A stretch of DNA of 64,000 nt from JAAZBA01 sp964461815 (GCA_964461815.1 CAYWVF010000009.1:1-64000), one strand, 5' to 3'. Shown: positions 24,827-34,168, numbered from the stretch's first letter. The notes: generated by a model from the sequence alone, not told the origin. Translations and numbers: made by a program.

Positions 24827-25509
24827 TGTCAATAGGTTTACTTAATGAATCGAGTATGCACGCTTCACTTAAGGCGTACATAGAGCCTGATGAGTCAAAA
24901 TACGAGACAGCCTACAACGGCTATATCGTGGATATACTGAGGGATGACGGTGTAGTTGAGATACAGACCGGCTCCTTTGGAAGCATGAAGAAAAAATTAG
25001 CCGCACTTCTCGAGTGCGGCTATGTCACTATAGTCTACCCTGTAGCACAGCTAAAGCGTATATACTGGCAGGACATGGACACAGGAGAGCTTACAGGCGG
25101 CAGGATATCGCCTAAAAGAGCTCAGCCGTGTGAGATATTCAAGGAGCTGCGCTGGCTGCCGGGGCTGATATGGCATAAAAATCTGCGTATCAGGATCATC
25201 ACCGTAGAGACTGCGGTATATAATCGCATGGACGGGTACGGCAAGGATAAGAAAAAGCACTCAAGCAGGATAGACAAGCAGCTCGTTCGTATACTGGACG
25301 ATATCACAATAAGCTCTGCCGATGAGCTGATACGGCTGCTGCCCGATACACTGCCTGAGCGGTTCTCGGTAAAGGAGCTTTCAAAGCACGGTAAGCTCAG
25401 CAGCTCCGCAGCTCAGAGCGGAGCAAAACTGCTGTACGACCTCGGACTTCTCGAGCGTACCATGTGCGGCAGAAGCTACATATATAGAAAAAAAGACCCA
25501 AAGGCTTAG
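24826..25509 (+). CDS. Uncharacterised nuclease-like protein downstream of dnaJ
   Basis: 227 residues; its ATG shares one base with the dnaJ stop (TGATG), so it belongs to the heat-shock operon and is probably translationally coupled. The N-terminal half begins SIGLLNESSMHASLKAYI and has the pattern D-I-L...V-V-E-I-Q-T-G-S-F-G-S-M-K-K-K-L, which fits a PD-(D/E)xK-like nuclease core (Asp, E-x-Q, Lys), followed by ISPKRAQPCEIFKEL. The C-terminal about 70 residues (LPERFSVKELSKHGKL, then LLYDLGLLERT) look like a winged helix. From memory it resembles a widespread family without known function. No function is asserted; a DNA- or RNA-processing role is inferred only from the motif. Confidence 0.85.
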   Translation: MSIGLLNESSMHASLKAYIEPDESKYETAYNGYIVDILRDDGVVEIQTGSFGSMKKKLAALLECGYVTIVYPVAQLKRIYWQDMDTGELTGGRISPKRAQPCEIFKELRWLPGLIWHKNLRIRIITVETAVYNRMDGYGKDKKKHSSRIDKQLVRILDDITISSADELIRLLPDTLPERFSVKELSKHGKLSSSAAQSGAKLLYDLGLLERTMCGRSYIYRKKDPKA

Positions 25510-25527
25510 TGCCTCCGGGTCTTTTTT
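25488..25527. terminator. Bidirectional terminator
   Basis: Stem GACCC...AGGC with GCCT...GGGTC, with an A7 run on the left and TTTTTT on the right. It overlaps the 3' end of the post-dnaJ ORF and sits between convergent genes, serving the heat-shock operon and the GH127 gene. Confidence 0.85.
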
Positions 25528-25528
25528 C

Positions 25529-27379
25529 TTACTTAGTCGTTATCCAGACAGTTATCGGCTTCGCTTCATCCCATAGCTGACCGCTCGATGCATAGTCGGC
25601 TACGGATATGTATCCGTCCGAGGTCTTGACCTTATACGCCTGTCTTGCACTGAACGGAGCTTTTGTTCTTTCAAGCACAGCATAGCCGTTATCATCTACA
25701 AGCTCGACCGCCTCGCTCACTATCTCATCGAACTGTGAGTCACGTGCAAGCATAACAGGGCCTCTCTGCAATGCTGCATGGCATATCGATTCCGCATTTG
25801 CATTCGGGTCAAGCTCGGCAGCACGTATTATACGTGTACGCATGTCAAGGCTCAGCTCTATCACGTCGTTCTTCCTCCATACTCTCATGATACGTGCATA
25901 CGTACCTGCCTTAGCCTCGACTGTTTCGCCGTTCACCTTAAGGACTGTATTCTTGCTCCACTCCGGAATACGCACATATACCGCAAGCTCACACTCTCTG
26001 CTCGGTACTACCGTATATTTTACCTCGCCCTCTACGGGATATGCTGTCTCGGTGCAGAGCTTTACGTTAACATCATCGATATCGAAGCTTGCTTCGCCCG
26101 GTATATAGAGGTTAGCCGTAATACCGTCGTCAGCCTTCATATTGGCAGTCATTGCGATAAGTCCCGTACCTGCCGCACCTATAGCTACGCAGCAGCCCCA
26201 GTAGAACTGATCCTTTATGATATCCTTACGGCCGCCTATCTCACGTCCTCTCCAGCCGTTGAGCAGCGGACTGTAGCTGTCGAAGTTGAATACCTGTCCT
26301 CGGCAGGTGTGACCCTCGACATTGATCGCACCCATGAGTGCGTTATATATAGATCTCTCAATCTGGTCTGCATATATCGGATCACCTGTCAGGCAAAGGA
26401 GCTGATAGCAGAACTTCATCCATGTCACCGTGACGCAGGTCTCCTGCATGATATCGTCGAGCTCGGGGTTAAACTGATTTACTGCGGAGTGGTCGAACTC
26501 CTCATGGTCAGTACCTGCACAGCCGATGACCGTGATGTCGGATGCGATGACACTATGTGCAAAGTTTACTGCCATCGTCTTGTACTTTTCCTCACCTGTA
26601 ACACGGTAATATTCGATTATACCCTCGAAATTCGACATCATTTCATATGCTTTCCTGACAGGGTACTGATAGGGGCAGAGCTTATTTTCAAGTGCTGCAT
26701 TGTACAGATCGAAGCCGCTCATGCCGCCTGTCTTGATTATATCCTCTGCAAATTTCAGGTATCTCTGCTCCTTTGTGATGTTGTACAGACGTACAAACGG
26801 CTCAAGGATAGATGAGGAGTTGAGTCCTCTCCACCATTCGGAGGTGTTCGTTATCGGCAGCTTACCTACGCCCTCGGAGCCTATCTTAGCTACGATGTAA
26901 TCCGCATGACGGCACATCACCTCTACTACCTCGTCCGCAAGTCCGCCGTCCTTGCATATCTCCAAAAAGTACTGGAAGCCGAGCATTACATATTTTCTGC
27001 TCCAGATATCCCAGCCGTGAAATTCATTATTCACAGAGTAGGTCGAGATACGTCCGAAGCGATCCTGAGTCGTTATAAGATCACGCACGCTGTCCTCAAG
27101 TACTCTGTAAAGCTCCTCATTTCGAGTATAGGAGTATGTAAAGCATGCACCTCGCATCATCTTGCCCCAGTACTCGCCTCTCCAGCCCTTGTCATGGTCG
27201 TCTATGTTTCCTATCCTGAACTGCTCTACAAGCAGCGACCACAGTGCCGGGTCAAGCAGCTGTGCCTTTTCGATGTAGCCTATCGACTCCGCAGGATAGC
27301 CCGTGTAGCAGGCGCTGCCGTCAGCAGGTGTAAAAAATTTATCGGTATTTACTCTGTTTTCGTAAGCTGTATACTTCAT
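25529..27379 (-). CDS. GH127-like beta-L-arabinofuranosidase (DUF1680)
   Basis: 616 residues, no signal peptide, so likely intracellular. The N-terminal alpha/alpha barrel includes AESIGYIEKA, SEWWRGLNSSSILEPFVRLY and QETCVTVTWMKFCYQLL, the equivalent of the ETC-bearing catalytic segment, and YWGCCVAIGAAG, matching the paired cysteines that bind zinc and include the nucleophile in GH127. C-terminal beta-sandwich domains follow. It would release beta-L-arabinofuranose from arabinan or glycoprotein oligosaccharides. Own promoter; monocistronic. Confidence 0.9.
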   Translation of the reverse strand: MKYTAYENRVNTDKFFTPADGSACYTGYPAESIGYIEKAQLLDPALWSLLVEQFRIGNIDDHDKGWRGEYWGKMMRGACFTYSYTRNEELYRVLEDSVRDLITTQDRFGRISTYSVNNEFHGWDIWSRKYVMLGFQYFLEICKDGGLADEVVEVMCRHADYIVAKIGSEGVGKLPITNTSEWWRGLNSSSILEPFVRLYNITKEQRYLKFAEDIIKTGGMSGFDLYNAALENKLCPYQYPVRKAYEMMSNFEGIIEYYRVTGEEKYKTMAVNFAHSVIASDITVIGCAGTDHEEFDHSAVNQFNPELDDIMQETCVTVTWMKFCYQLLCLTGDPIYADQIERSIYNALMGAINVEGHTCRGQVFNFDSYSPLLNGWRGREIGGRKDIIKDQFYWGCCVAIGAAGTGLIAMTANMKADDGITANLYIPGEASFDIDDVNVKLCTETAYPVEGEVKYTVVPSRECELAVYVRIPEWSKNTVLKVNGETVEAKAGTYARIMRVWRKNDVIELSLDMRTRIIRAAELDPNANAESICHAALQRGPVMLARDSQFDEIVSEAVELVDDNGYAVLERTKAPFSARQAYKVKTSDGYISVADYASSGQLWDEAKPITVWITTK

Positions 27380-27409
27380 AAAAATACCCTTTCACTTTAT
27401 TTTAGCTCT

Positions 27410-27438
27410 ATTCTATCACAGCCGTTGAAAAAAAGCAA
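27410..27438 (-). promoter_or_regulatory. Promoter of the GH127 gene
   Basis: Minus strand TTGCTT (27438-27433), 17-bp spacer, TAGAAT (27415-27410). It overlaps the divergent promoter at 27425-27453. Confidence 0.6.
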
Positions 27439-27453
27439 CGCATATGATATAAT
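27425..27453 (+). promoter_or_regulatory. Promoter of the MBL-fold gene
   Basis: TTGAAA (27425-27430), 17-bp spacer, TATAAT (27448-27453). It overlaps the opposing GH127 promoter, so the two may compete. Confidence 0.75.
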
Positions 27454-27491
27454 CTGCATGTAAATTAATTTCGATGAAAGGGAACATATAT

Positions 27492-28385
27492 ATGAATATC
27501 ACATTTCTCGGTACAGGTGCGGCAGAGCTGAATCCCGATCCGTTCTGTCACTGCGATTACTGCGAAAAGGTACGCAAAATGATATCGGAGGGTACATATA
27601 AGCCTCGTAAGCGTGCATCGACGCTGCTGGGTAAGAATACGCTCGTTGACATCGGCCCTGACGTCATGGCTGCAAGCATGGAGTACTCCGCTCCGTTCAC
27701 CGAGGTGGACAATATCTTCATCACTCACACTCACGAGGATCACTTCTGCTTCAGTAACATAAACGTCCTCAGCATGACTCACTCTCCCATCGGTAAGCCC
27801 GTAAGCATATATCTCTCACCCGAGGGCTTTAAATGGGTAAACGACATGATCGACGCTACCTCAAAGCTCTACAATCCCATCAGCGGAATGACTCACCTCA
27901 TCGAGCAGGGACTTATAAGCTTCAAGTCTATCACGCCCTACGAGTCTCACACGATAGGCGGCATGGAGATATTTGCCGTACAGTCGAATCACATGTCCTA
28001 CGGACAGGATGAATATGCTCTAAACTACAGATTCACGTTCAAGGACGGCAAAAAACTGCTCTATGTCGTTGACAGCGGGCTTTACAGTGAGAAAAACCTC
28101 AAAGCACTCGCCGGAAGTGACTGCGACTGCCTGATAATGGAGGGTACAAGAGGCTTTATGGAGACTCCCGAGAATTATTCTCACCTCAATGCCGAAAATT
28201 TCTGCAAAAACGTATGCGATTTCCTGGAATACGGCATAATAAAGAAGGATGCAGCCGTCTACGCCACCCACATAGCCACATCTCCCGACATCTTCTGCCG
28301 CAATAACGACTATCAGCGCTACCTCGACGATAACTGCGGCGGAAAGCCTGTACTCGCATATGACGGACTCGTAGCGAAGCTGTAA
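27492..28385 (+). CDS. MBL-fold metal-dependent hydrolase (PhnP-like)
   Basis: 297 residues. N-terminal FLGTGAAE, then a Cys/His cluster HCDYC as in PhnP-type enzymes, the THTHEDHF metal-binding H-x-H-x-D-H motif, and a late ATHIATSPD histidine. The family hydrolyses cyclic phosphodiesters or related substrates with two metal ions; the true substrate here is unknown. The ATG at 27492 follows AAAGGGAA with good spacing and gives the standard MNITFLGTG start; the in-frame ATG at 27474 lacks a ribosome binding site. Confidence 0.88.
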   Translation: MNITFLGTGAAELNPDPFCHCDYCEKVRKMISEGTYKPRKRASTLLGKNTLVDIGPDVMAASMEYSAPFTEVDNIFITHTHEDHFCFSNINVLSMTHSPIGKPVSIYLSPEGFKWVNDMIDATSKLYNPISGMTHLIEQGLISFKSITPYESHTIGGMEIFAVQSNHMSYGQDEYALNYRFTFKDGKKLLYVVDSGLYSEKNLKALAGSDCDCLIMEGTRGFMETPENYSHLNAENFCKNVCDFLEYGIIKKDAAVYATHIATSPDIFCRNNDYQRYLDDNCGGKPVLAYDGLVAKL

Positions 28386-28414
28386 AAAAATATAAAAAAA
28401 TTTCATTTTACCTC

Positions 28415-28443
28415 TTCCATTTTGAATACTAATATGGTATACT
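28415..28443 (+). promoter_or_regulatory. Possible promoter of the flavodiiron gene
   Basis: TTCCAT (28415-28420), 17-bp spacer, TATACT (28438-28443), with TGG directly before the -10 (extended -10 type). The -35 is weak. Confidence 0.45.
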
Positions 28444-28481
28444 ATAGATAAGCTAAACTACCATGAAAGGAATTTGATGCT

Positions 28482-30272
28482 ATGAAGATAACGAACGATA
28501 TAAAGTACGTAGGCGTGAACGATCATGCGGTCGATCTGTTCGAGGGGCAGTATACCGTTAAAAACGGAATGTCGTACAACTCATATATAATAAAAGATGA
28601 AAAGATAGCTGTAATGGACACTGTGGATGCACGCTTCACTCACGAGTGGCTTGACAACATCGAGTCGGAGCTTGGCGGCCGCAAGCCCGACTACCTTGTG
28701 ATCCAGCACATGGAGCCGGATCATTCGGCAAACATTGCAAGCTTTATGGACGTTTACAAGGACACGGTGATAGTATCGAGTGCGAAAGCCTTTGCGATGA
28801 TGAAGCAGTTTTTCGGCACTGATTTTTCCGACAGACGCATAGTTGTAGGCGAGGGCGACACGCTGCCGCTCGGTAAGCACACACTGACCTTTGTGACCGC
28901 TCCGATGGTACACTGGCCCGAGGTCATAGTGACCTACGACAGCTTTGACAAGGTGCTCTTCTCCGCTGACGGCTTCGGTAAGTTCGGTGCGCTCGACGTT
29001 GATGAGGACTGGGACGATGAAGCACGCAGATACTATATCGGTATCGTAGGCAAGTACGGCGCTCAGGTGCAGAGCCTTTTGAAAAAAGCATCGTCACTTG
29101 ACATCAGCATCATCTGCCCGCTGCACGGCCCTGTACTGACAGAGAAGCTCGGTCACTACCTTGAGCTGTACAACACCTGGTCATCGTATTCTGTCGAGAC
29201 TGAGGGCATCGTTATCGCATACACCTCCGTATACGGCAATACGAAAAAGGCTGTGGAAAAGCTTGCAGAGAAGCTGCGCTCGAAGAACTGCCCGAAGGTA
29301 GTCGTACATGATCTTGCACGCTGCGATATGTCTCAGGCTGTTGCGGATGCGTTCAGATACAGTAAGCTCGTGCTTGCTACCACCACCTACAATGCAGATA
29401 TATTCCCGTTCATGAGAGAATTTATTGAGCATCTCACCGAGAGAGGCTTCAAGAAACGCACGCTCGCTCTCATCGAGAACGGCTCATGGGCACCTCTTGC
29501 AGCTAAGGTAATGAAGAGTATGCTCGAATCCTGCAAGGATCTCACCTTTACAGACGCTGCGGTACACATAAAGTCAGCACTCAGCGAGGAAAGTGCAGCT
29601 CAGCTCGATGCTATGGCTGATGAGCTTTGCCGCGACTATATCGCACAGGTAGGTGAGACTGCAAATAAGAATGACCTGTCGGCACTCTTTAACATAGGCT
29701 ACGGTCTGTATGTAGTCACCTCGAACGACGGTAAAAAGGATAACGGTCTTATCGTGAACACTGTGACTCAGGTCACGAACACTCCGAACCGTATCGCAGT
29801 GACGATAAACAAGGCTAACTATTCACATCACATCATCAAGCAGACCGGCATCATGAACATAAACTGCCTGTCTACCGATGCACCGTTCAAGGTATTCGAG
29901 ACGTTCGGCTTCCAGAGCGGACGTACCGTGGATAAGTTTGCAGGCTGCACACCTATGCGCTCCGACAACGGACTCGTTTTCCTGCCCAGATACATCAATT
30001 CCTTTATGTCACTCAAGGTCGAGCAGTATATCGACCTCGACACTCACGGCATGTTCATATGCAGCATCACAGAAGCGAGAGTGATCTCCTCTGTCGAGAC
30101 TATGACGTACACCTACTATCAGAGCAACGTTAAGCCGAAGCCTCAGACCGAGGGTGAAAAGGGCTACGTGTGTAAGGTATGCGGCTACGTCTACGAGGGT
30201 GACGAGCTGCCCGACGATTTCATCTGCCCACTTTGCAAGCACGGAGTCGCAGACTTCGAGCCGATAGAGTAA
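28482..30272 (+). CDS. Flavodiiron protein fused to flavin reductase and rubredoxin
   Basis: 596 residues joining a whole electron chain. Residues 1-240 are the beta-lactamase-like diiron domain with HMEPDHSANI, HWPEVIVTYD, DGFGKFG and LHGPVL supplying His/Glu/Asp ligands. Residues about 240-390 are flavodoxin (AYTSVYGNTKKAVE, FMN loop). Residues about 398-545 are a flavin reductase-like FMN domain (GYGLYVVTSNDG, TINKANYSHHII). The last about 40 are rubredoxin with YVCKVCGYVY and ICPLC as iron ligands. The family reduces O2 to water or NO to N2O, protecting strict anaerobes. Fusion of both accessory domains is less common than core-only FprA. Own promoter and terminator. Confidence 0.95.
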   Translation: MKITNDIKYVGVNDHAVDLFEGQYTVKNGMSYNSYIIKDEKIAVMDTVDARFTHEWLDNIESELGGRKPDYLVIQHMEPDHSANIASFMDVYKDTVIVSSAKAFAMMKQFFGTDFSDRRIVVGEGDTLPLGKHTLTFVTAPMVHWPEVIVTYDSFDKVLFSADGFGKFGALDVDEDWDDEARRYYIGIVGKYGAQVQSLLKKASSLDISIICPLHGPVLTEKLGHYLELYNTWSSYSVETEGIVIAYTSVYGNTKKAVEKLAEKLRSKNCPKVVVHDLARCDMSQAVADAFRYSKLVLATTTYNADIFPFMREFIEHLTERGFKKRTLALIENGSWAPLAAKVMKSMLESCKDLTFTDAAVHIKSALSEESAAQLDAMADELCRDYIAQVGETANKNDLSALFNIGYGLYVVTSNDGKKDNGLIVNTVTQVTNTPNRIAVTINKANYSHHIIKQTGIMNINCLSTDAPFKVFETFGFQSGRTVDKFAGCTPMRSDNGLVFLPRYINSFMSLKVEQYIDLDTHGMFICSITEARVISSVETMTYTYYQSNVKPKPQTEGEKGYVCKVCGYVYEGDELPDDFICPLCKHGVADFEPIE

Positions 30273-30280
30273 ATTACAGA

Positions 30281-30306
30281 GCCTCCGAGCTTTCGGAGGC
30301 TTTTTT
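30281..30306 (+). terminator. Intrinsic terminator of the flavodiiron gene
   Basis: Perfect 8-bp stem GCCTCCGA/TCGGAGGC, GCTT loop, then TTTTTT. Confidence 0.92.
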
Positions 30307-30307
30307 G

Positions 30308-30336
30308 TTGCAATTTTCGACTTGATATGATATAAT
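30308..30336 (+). promoter_or_regulatory. Promoter of the MFS/GH78 operon
   Basis: TTGCAA (30308-30313), 17-bp spacer, TATAAT (30331-30336), starting 2 bp after the preceding terminator's T-tract. Confidence 0.7.
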
Positions 30337-30366
30337 TTCGGTATATCATATTAAGGAGAGAACATC

Positions 30367-31602
30367 ATGTCGGACAAAATGATACGCCGAGTCAAGGCAG
30401 CCTGCTACACGACCAATCTATCTATGTCAGTCGTGTCAAATCTTTCACCTATCCTGTTTCTTACCTTCCGTGATCTTTACGGGATATCCTACTCACTTCT
30501 CGGGCTTCTCGTGCTCATAAACTTCGTCACTCAGCTGAGTATAGATTTGGCATTCTCGTTCTTCTCACACAAGATAAACATCCCGGCAGCCGTAAAGCTG
30601 ACACCTGCGCTCACGTCTATCGGTATACTTATATTCGCTCTCTGGCCGTTTTTGTTCCCCGACAACGTATACATCGGACTCATTATCGGTACTATCATCT
30701 TTTCATCCTCCGGCGGCTTCGTCGAGGTGCTTCTCACACCTGTTATCTCAGCTCTGCCGGCAAAGGACGTTGACCGTGAGGTCAGTAAGCTGCACTCCAT
30801 ATACGCCTGGGGAGTCGTAGCGGTAGTTATCATCACGACACTGTACATCCTCGCATTCGGAGGCGAGAACTGGCAGTGGCTGGCACTCGTATTCTCTATC
30901 ATACCGATAGCCGCATTCCTGCTGTTCCTGCGCTCCGACATCCCTCACATGGATACGCCCGAGCACGCAGGCAGCGTACTTCATATGCTGAAAAGCAAGA
31001 CGCTGTGGATGTGCTTCATGCTCATCTTCCTCGGCGGTGCGGCTGAATGCACGATGGCACAGTGGAGCTCAAGCTACCTCGAGCAGGCTGTAGGCATCCC
31101 GAAGGCTATGGGCGATATCCTCGGAGTCGCAATGTTCTACGTCATGCTCGGACTCGGACGCTCACTCTACGGTAAGTACGGCAAAAATATAGAGCGTGTA
31201 CTTCTCGTATGCATCATCTCGACTGCCGTTTGCTATGTCGTAGCCACAGTATCCTTTGTACCGTACATCGGACTTATCGCATGTGCTCTCACCGGCTTCT
31301 GTGCATCGATGCTCTGGCCGGGCAGCATTATAGTCGCTACGGAGCGCTTCCCCGTAGGCGGTGTTTTCATATTCGCAATGATGGCGGCAGGCGGTGACCT
31401 CGGCGCATCCATATGTCCTCAGCTCATAGGCATCATCACAGACGCTGCCATAGCAAATCCGCAGCTGTCCTCACTTGCTTCATCTATGGGACTCATGCCC
31501 GATCAGCTCGGTATGAAGCTCGGCATGTTCATTGCCGCACTCTTCCCGATCTCCGCAATACCGCTGTTCCTGCACGTATACAAAACAAGAAAGCGAGACT
31601 AG
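30367..31602 (+). CDS. MFS transporter next to a rhamnosidase-like gene
   Basis: 411 residues with about 12 hydrophobic helices. The N-terminal SNLSPILFLTFRDLYGISYS and the LCLW-type C-terminal half (CALTGFCASMLWPGSI, GGDLGASICPQLIGI) resemble sugar carriers of the fucose/FHS-like MFS branch. The GH78-like gene starts 3 nt downstream, so uptake of a released deoxysugar or oligosaccharide is inferred. AAGGAGAG precedes the ATG. Confidence 0.85.
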   Translation: MSDKMIRRVKAACYTTNLSMSVVSNLSPILFLTFRDLYGISYSLLGLLVLINFVTQLSIDLAFSFFSHKINIPAAVKLTPALTSIGILIFALWPFLFPDNVYIGLIIGTIIFSSSGGFVEVLLTPVISALPAKDVDREVSKLHSIYAWGVVAVVIITTLYILAFGGENWQWLALVFSIIPIAAFLLFLRSDIPHMDTPEHAGSVLHMLKSKTLWMCFMLIFLGGAAECTMAQWSSSYLEQAVGIPKAMGDILGVAMFYVMLGLGRSLYGKYGKNIERVLLVCIISTAVCYVVATVSFVPYIGLIACALTGFCASMLWPGSIIVATERFPVGGVFIFAMMAAGGDLGASICPQLIGIITDAAIANPQLSSLASSMGLMPDQLGMKLGMFIAALFPISAIPLFLHVYKTRKRD

Positions 31603-31605
31603 ACA

Positions 31606-33585
31606 ATGTATATCTGTCATCCCGATTTTTCTAAGCTCAAGCCTCTCAACGTATTCCACAAGGAGCACGCTGAGTTTAATGCCGAGCCTCACCCGGAGTC
31701 GCTGATGAACCGTCACATACTGTTCCGCAGGAGGATGAATATAGAGCATGTAAAAAAAGCCGTGCTCAGAATAACAGCCGACGACTACTTTAAGCTCTAC
31801 ATAAATTCTAGCTTCGTAACTCAAGGCCCTGCCGCAGGCTATATCGATTCGTACAATCTGATGGAGCTTGACGTGTCGGAATACCTCGTTGACGGAGAAA
31901 ATACCTTCGCCGTACACACCTACTATCAAGGACTCATCAACCGTGTATGGGTATCGGGTGATCTGCGTGAGATGCTGTTTTTCGAGCTGTACAATGACGG
32001 TGAGCTGATACTCGAAGGCGACACCTCATGGAAATGTGCATATCACACAGGCTACACCGACTGCGGCAAGGTCGGCTACGATACAGCCTTTATGGAATGC
32101 TACGACAGCGGTGCTCCCGAGGTACACTTTCACGAGCGTGACTTCGACGACAGCTCATGGGGATATGCCGCACTGCGTGAGACTGCTGACTATACTCTTA
32201 AAAGGCAGACAATAAAGCTGCTTGACATCTACGACGCAGAGCCTCGGTCGATAGAGCGAGTCGGTGATACTATCCGTATCGACATGGGCTTTGAGGCTGT
32301 AGGCTACGTCTGTGCCGATGCGAGAGGTGAAAAAGGCTCATGCATCGTTATAAGATGCGGTGAGGAGCGAAACAGTGACGGCAGTGTACGCTTCGACATG
32401 CGCTGTAATTGCAAATACGAGGAAAAATGGATCCTCTCCGGCGGTGATGATACGCTCGACCAGTACGACTACAAGGCGTTTCGGTACATAGAGCTTATCA
32501 TACCGAGCGGTGCCGAAATAAAAAACATACGCATGAGGGTAAGACATTATCCGTTTGAAAAAAAGGCTGTGTACTCGACAGCAAACGAGAAGCTTCAAAG
32601 GATACTGAGGCTCTGCGAGGACACGATAAAATACGGAACACAGGAAAATTTCATGGACTGCCCTACACGTGAAAAGGGTCAGTATCTCGGCGATGTATCT
32701 ATCGCAGGCCGCTCACATGCGGTGCTGACGGGAGATACATCGATGATGAAGAAGGCTATAATGAGCTTCTGCCGCTCATCGTTCATCTGTCCCGGCTTGA
32801 TGGCTGTTTCCGATTCGTCACTCATGCAGGAGATAGCGGACTACTCTCTCCAGCTCCCCTCTCAGGTGTGCTGGACGTACGCCATGGACGGTGATCTCGA
32901 GTTTACAGCATCACTTGAGCCGTATATGACAGGTCTTTACGAGTATTTTCTGGGGTATATGAACACCGACGGGCTGATAGGCTCGGTCAAGGATAAGTGG
33001 AACCTCGTGGACTGGCCTGAAAATCTGCGTGACGACTATGATTTTGAGCTGACAAAGCCCATCGGCGACGGTATTTACAACGTACTCAATGCATTCTGGT
33101 GCGGCTTCCTTGAAGCGATGGACGAATATTATACTATCATAGGAAAGCCTGTGACGGGACTCACCGATAAGGTAAAGAGGTCGTTCATCAGGGAATTTTA
33201 CTCGGAGGAAACAGGCTTATTCGTAGATGCACCCACCTCAAAGCACTCCGCACTGCATTCTAATATACTGCCTCTGCTGTTTGAGATAGGTACTGAGGAT
33301 GAAGCTCTCAAAAACCGTCTCATCGACTACGTTTACAGCCGTAGACTCACCTGCGTAGGCGTATACATGGCATATTTCGCACTTGCCGCACTGAAAAAGC
33401 ACGGCAGATACGAGCTTGCCGAGGAGCTTGCAACGGATGACGGTCTGTGGCTTTTGATGCTCTCCGAGGGTGCGACTACCACCTTTGAAGCATGGGGCAA
33501 GGAGCAAAAGTGGAACACCAGCCTATTCCACCCATGGGCTACCGCTCCGTCGATAATATTCGCCGACGGTATACGACCGTACTGA
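31606..33585 (+). CDS. GH78-like alpha-L-rhamnosidase
   Basis: 659 residues, no signal peptide. The N-terminal beta-sandwich (FRRRMNIEHVKKAVLRITAD, YFKLYINSSFVTQGP) and the segment FDMRCNCKYE precede the alpha/alpha six-hairpin catalytic barrel with FMDCPTREKGQYLGDVSIAG, the typical DCP-x-R-E...GD segment bearing the general acid, and NLVDWPENLRDDYDF and FEAWGKEQKWNTSLFHPW near the C-terminus. Members release terminal alpha-L-rhamnose from plant glycosides and polysaccharides. It is shorter than many GH78 enzymes (about 900-1100). Its start is 3 nt after the transporter stop. Confidence 0.85.
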   Translation: MYICHPDFSKLKPLNVFHKEHAEFNAEPHPESLMNRHILFRRRMNIEHVKKAVLRITADDYFKLYINSSFVTQGPAAGYIDSYNLMELDVSEYLVDGENTFAVHTYYQGLINRVWVSGDLREMLFFELYNDGELILEGDTSWKCAYHTGYTDCGKVGYDTAFMECYDSGAPEVHFHERDFDDSSWGYAALRETADYTLKRQTIKLLDIYDAEPRSIERVGDTIRIDMGFEAVGYVCADARGEKGSCIVIRCGEERNSDGSVRFDMRCNCKYEEKWILSGGDDTLDQYDYKAFRYIELIIPSGAEIKNIRMRVRHYPFEKKAVYSTANEKLQRILRLCEDTIKYGTQENFMDCPTREKGQYLGDVSIAGRSHAVLTGDTSMMKKAIMSFCRSSFICPGLMAVSDSSLMQEIADYSLQLPSQVCWTYAMDGDLEFTASLEPYMTGLYEYFLGYMNTDGLIGSVKDKWNLVDWPENLRDDYDFELTKPIGDGIYNVLNAFWCGFLEAMDEYYTIIGKPVTGLTDKVKRSFIREFYSEETGLFVDAPTSKHSALHSNILPLLFEIGTEDEALKNRLIDYVYSRRLTCVGVYMAYFALAALKKHGRYELAEELATDDGLWLLMLSEGATTTFEAWGKEQKWNTSLFHPWATAPSIIFADGIRPY

Positions 33586-33651
33586 TAAAAAAACAGCAGC
33601 CCTCCGCCGCCTGCTCCGAGCAGCATCACGGCAGTACCTAAGATAAATACA

Positions 33652-33684
33652 AAAAAGTCTCCCTTTTCGGGAGACTTTGCTTTT
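33652..33684. terminator. Bidirectional terminator between GH78 and smpB
   Basis: Stem AAAGTCTCCC/GGGAGACTTT (33655-33679) with T-rich flanks on both strands. It serves the plus-strand GH78 operon and minus-strand smpB. Confidence 0.85.
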
Positions 33685-33687
33685 TAT

Positions 33688-34140
33688 TCAGTTGTTTTTC
33701 ATGCTTCTTGCCATCTCACGTCCGGCGTCACGTCTTGCGATATCCTCACGCTTATCATACAGCTTCTTACCCTTTGCAAGTGCTATCTCAAGCTTCACTC
33801 TCGAGTCCTTAAGATACACCGACAGCGGAATTATCGCATATCCGTCACGCTTTACGTGGCCTAAAAGCCTCATGATCTCTCTTTTGTGCATCAAAAGCTT
33901 TTTATCTCGCATTGGATCACGGTTGAATATATTGCCCTTTTCGTATGGGCTTATATGCATACCGTGTACGAACAGCTCACCGTCTCTTACGGTGCAAAAC
34001 GAATCCTTTAGATTGACCGCTCCGCCTCGTATGCTCTTTACCTCTGTACCGGCAAGGGATATGCCCGCTTCGAATTTCTCTATCACATGATAATCATGAT
34101 ATGCTTTCTTGTTTGCCGCTATCAATTTTGTTCCGGCCAT
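33688..34140 (-). CDS. smpB: SsrA-binding protein SmpB
   Basis: 150 residues, the normal size. It has IAANKKAYHDYHVIEKFEAG, SLAGTEVKSIRGGAVNLKDSF, ISPYEKGN, KRDGYAIIPLSVY and GKKLYDKREDIARRD, the full SmpB pattern. It binds tmRNA and delivers it to stalled ribosomes. The ATG at 34140 (MAGTKL) is chosen because the reading frame further upstream lies at or before the predicted transcription start. The tmRNA gene ssrA itself was not seen here. Confidence 0.97.
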   Translation of the reverse strand: MAGTKLIAANKKAYHDYHVIEKFEAGISLAGTEVKSIRGGAVNLKDSFCTVRDGELFVHGMHISPYEKGNIFNRDPMRDKKLLMHKREIMRLLGHVKRDGYAIIPLSVYLKDSRVKLEIALAKGKKLYDKREDIARRDAGREMARSMKNN

Positions 34141-34168
34141 CCCGACACCGCCTTTCATTGGTATTATA

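Noticed and set aside
25778..26815. 345-codon plus-strand ORF opposite the GH127 gene
   Set aside because: It is antisense to a clear GH127 gene, rich in Cys, His and Tyr as expected for a shadow frame, and has no domain or ribosome binding site. The same reasoning rejects long opposite-strand frames at 39194-40192, 40327-41352 and 6747-7316.
33333..33629. 98-codon minus-strand ORF with a hydrophobic GAGGGGLLFF stretch at the GH78 3' end
   Set aside because: It runs mostly antisense to the GH78 gene, lies downstream of a terminator for that strand and has no ribosome binding site.
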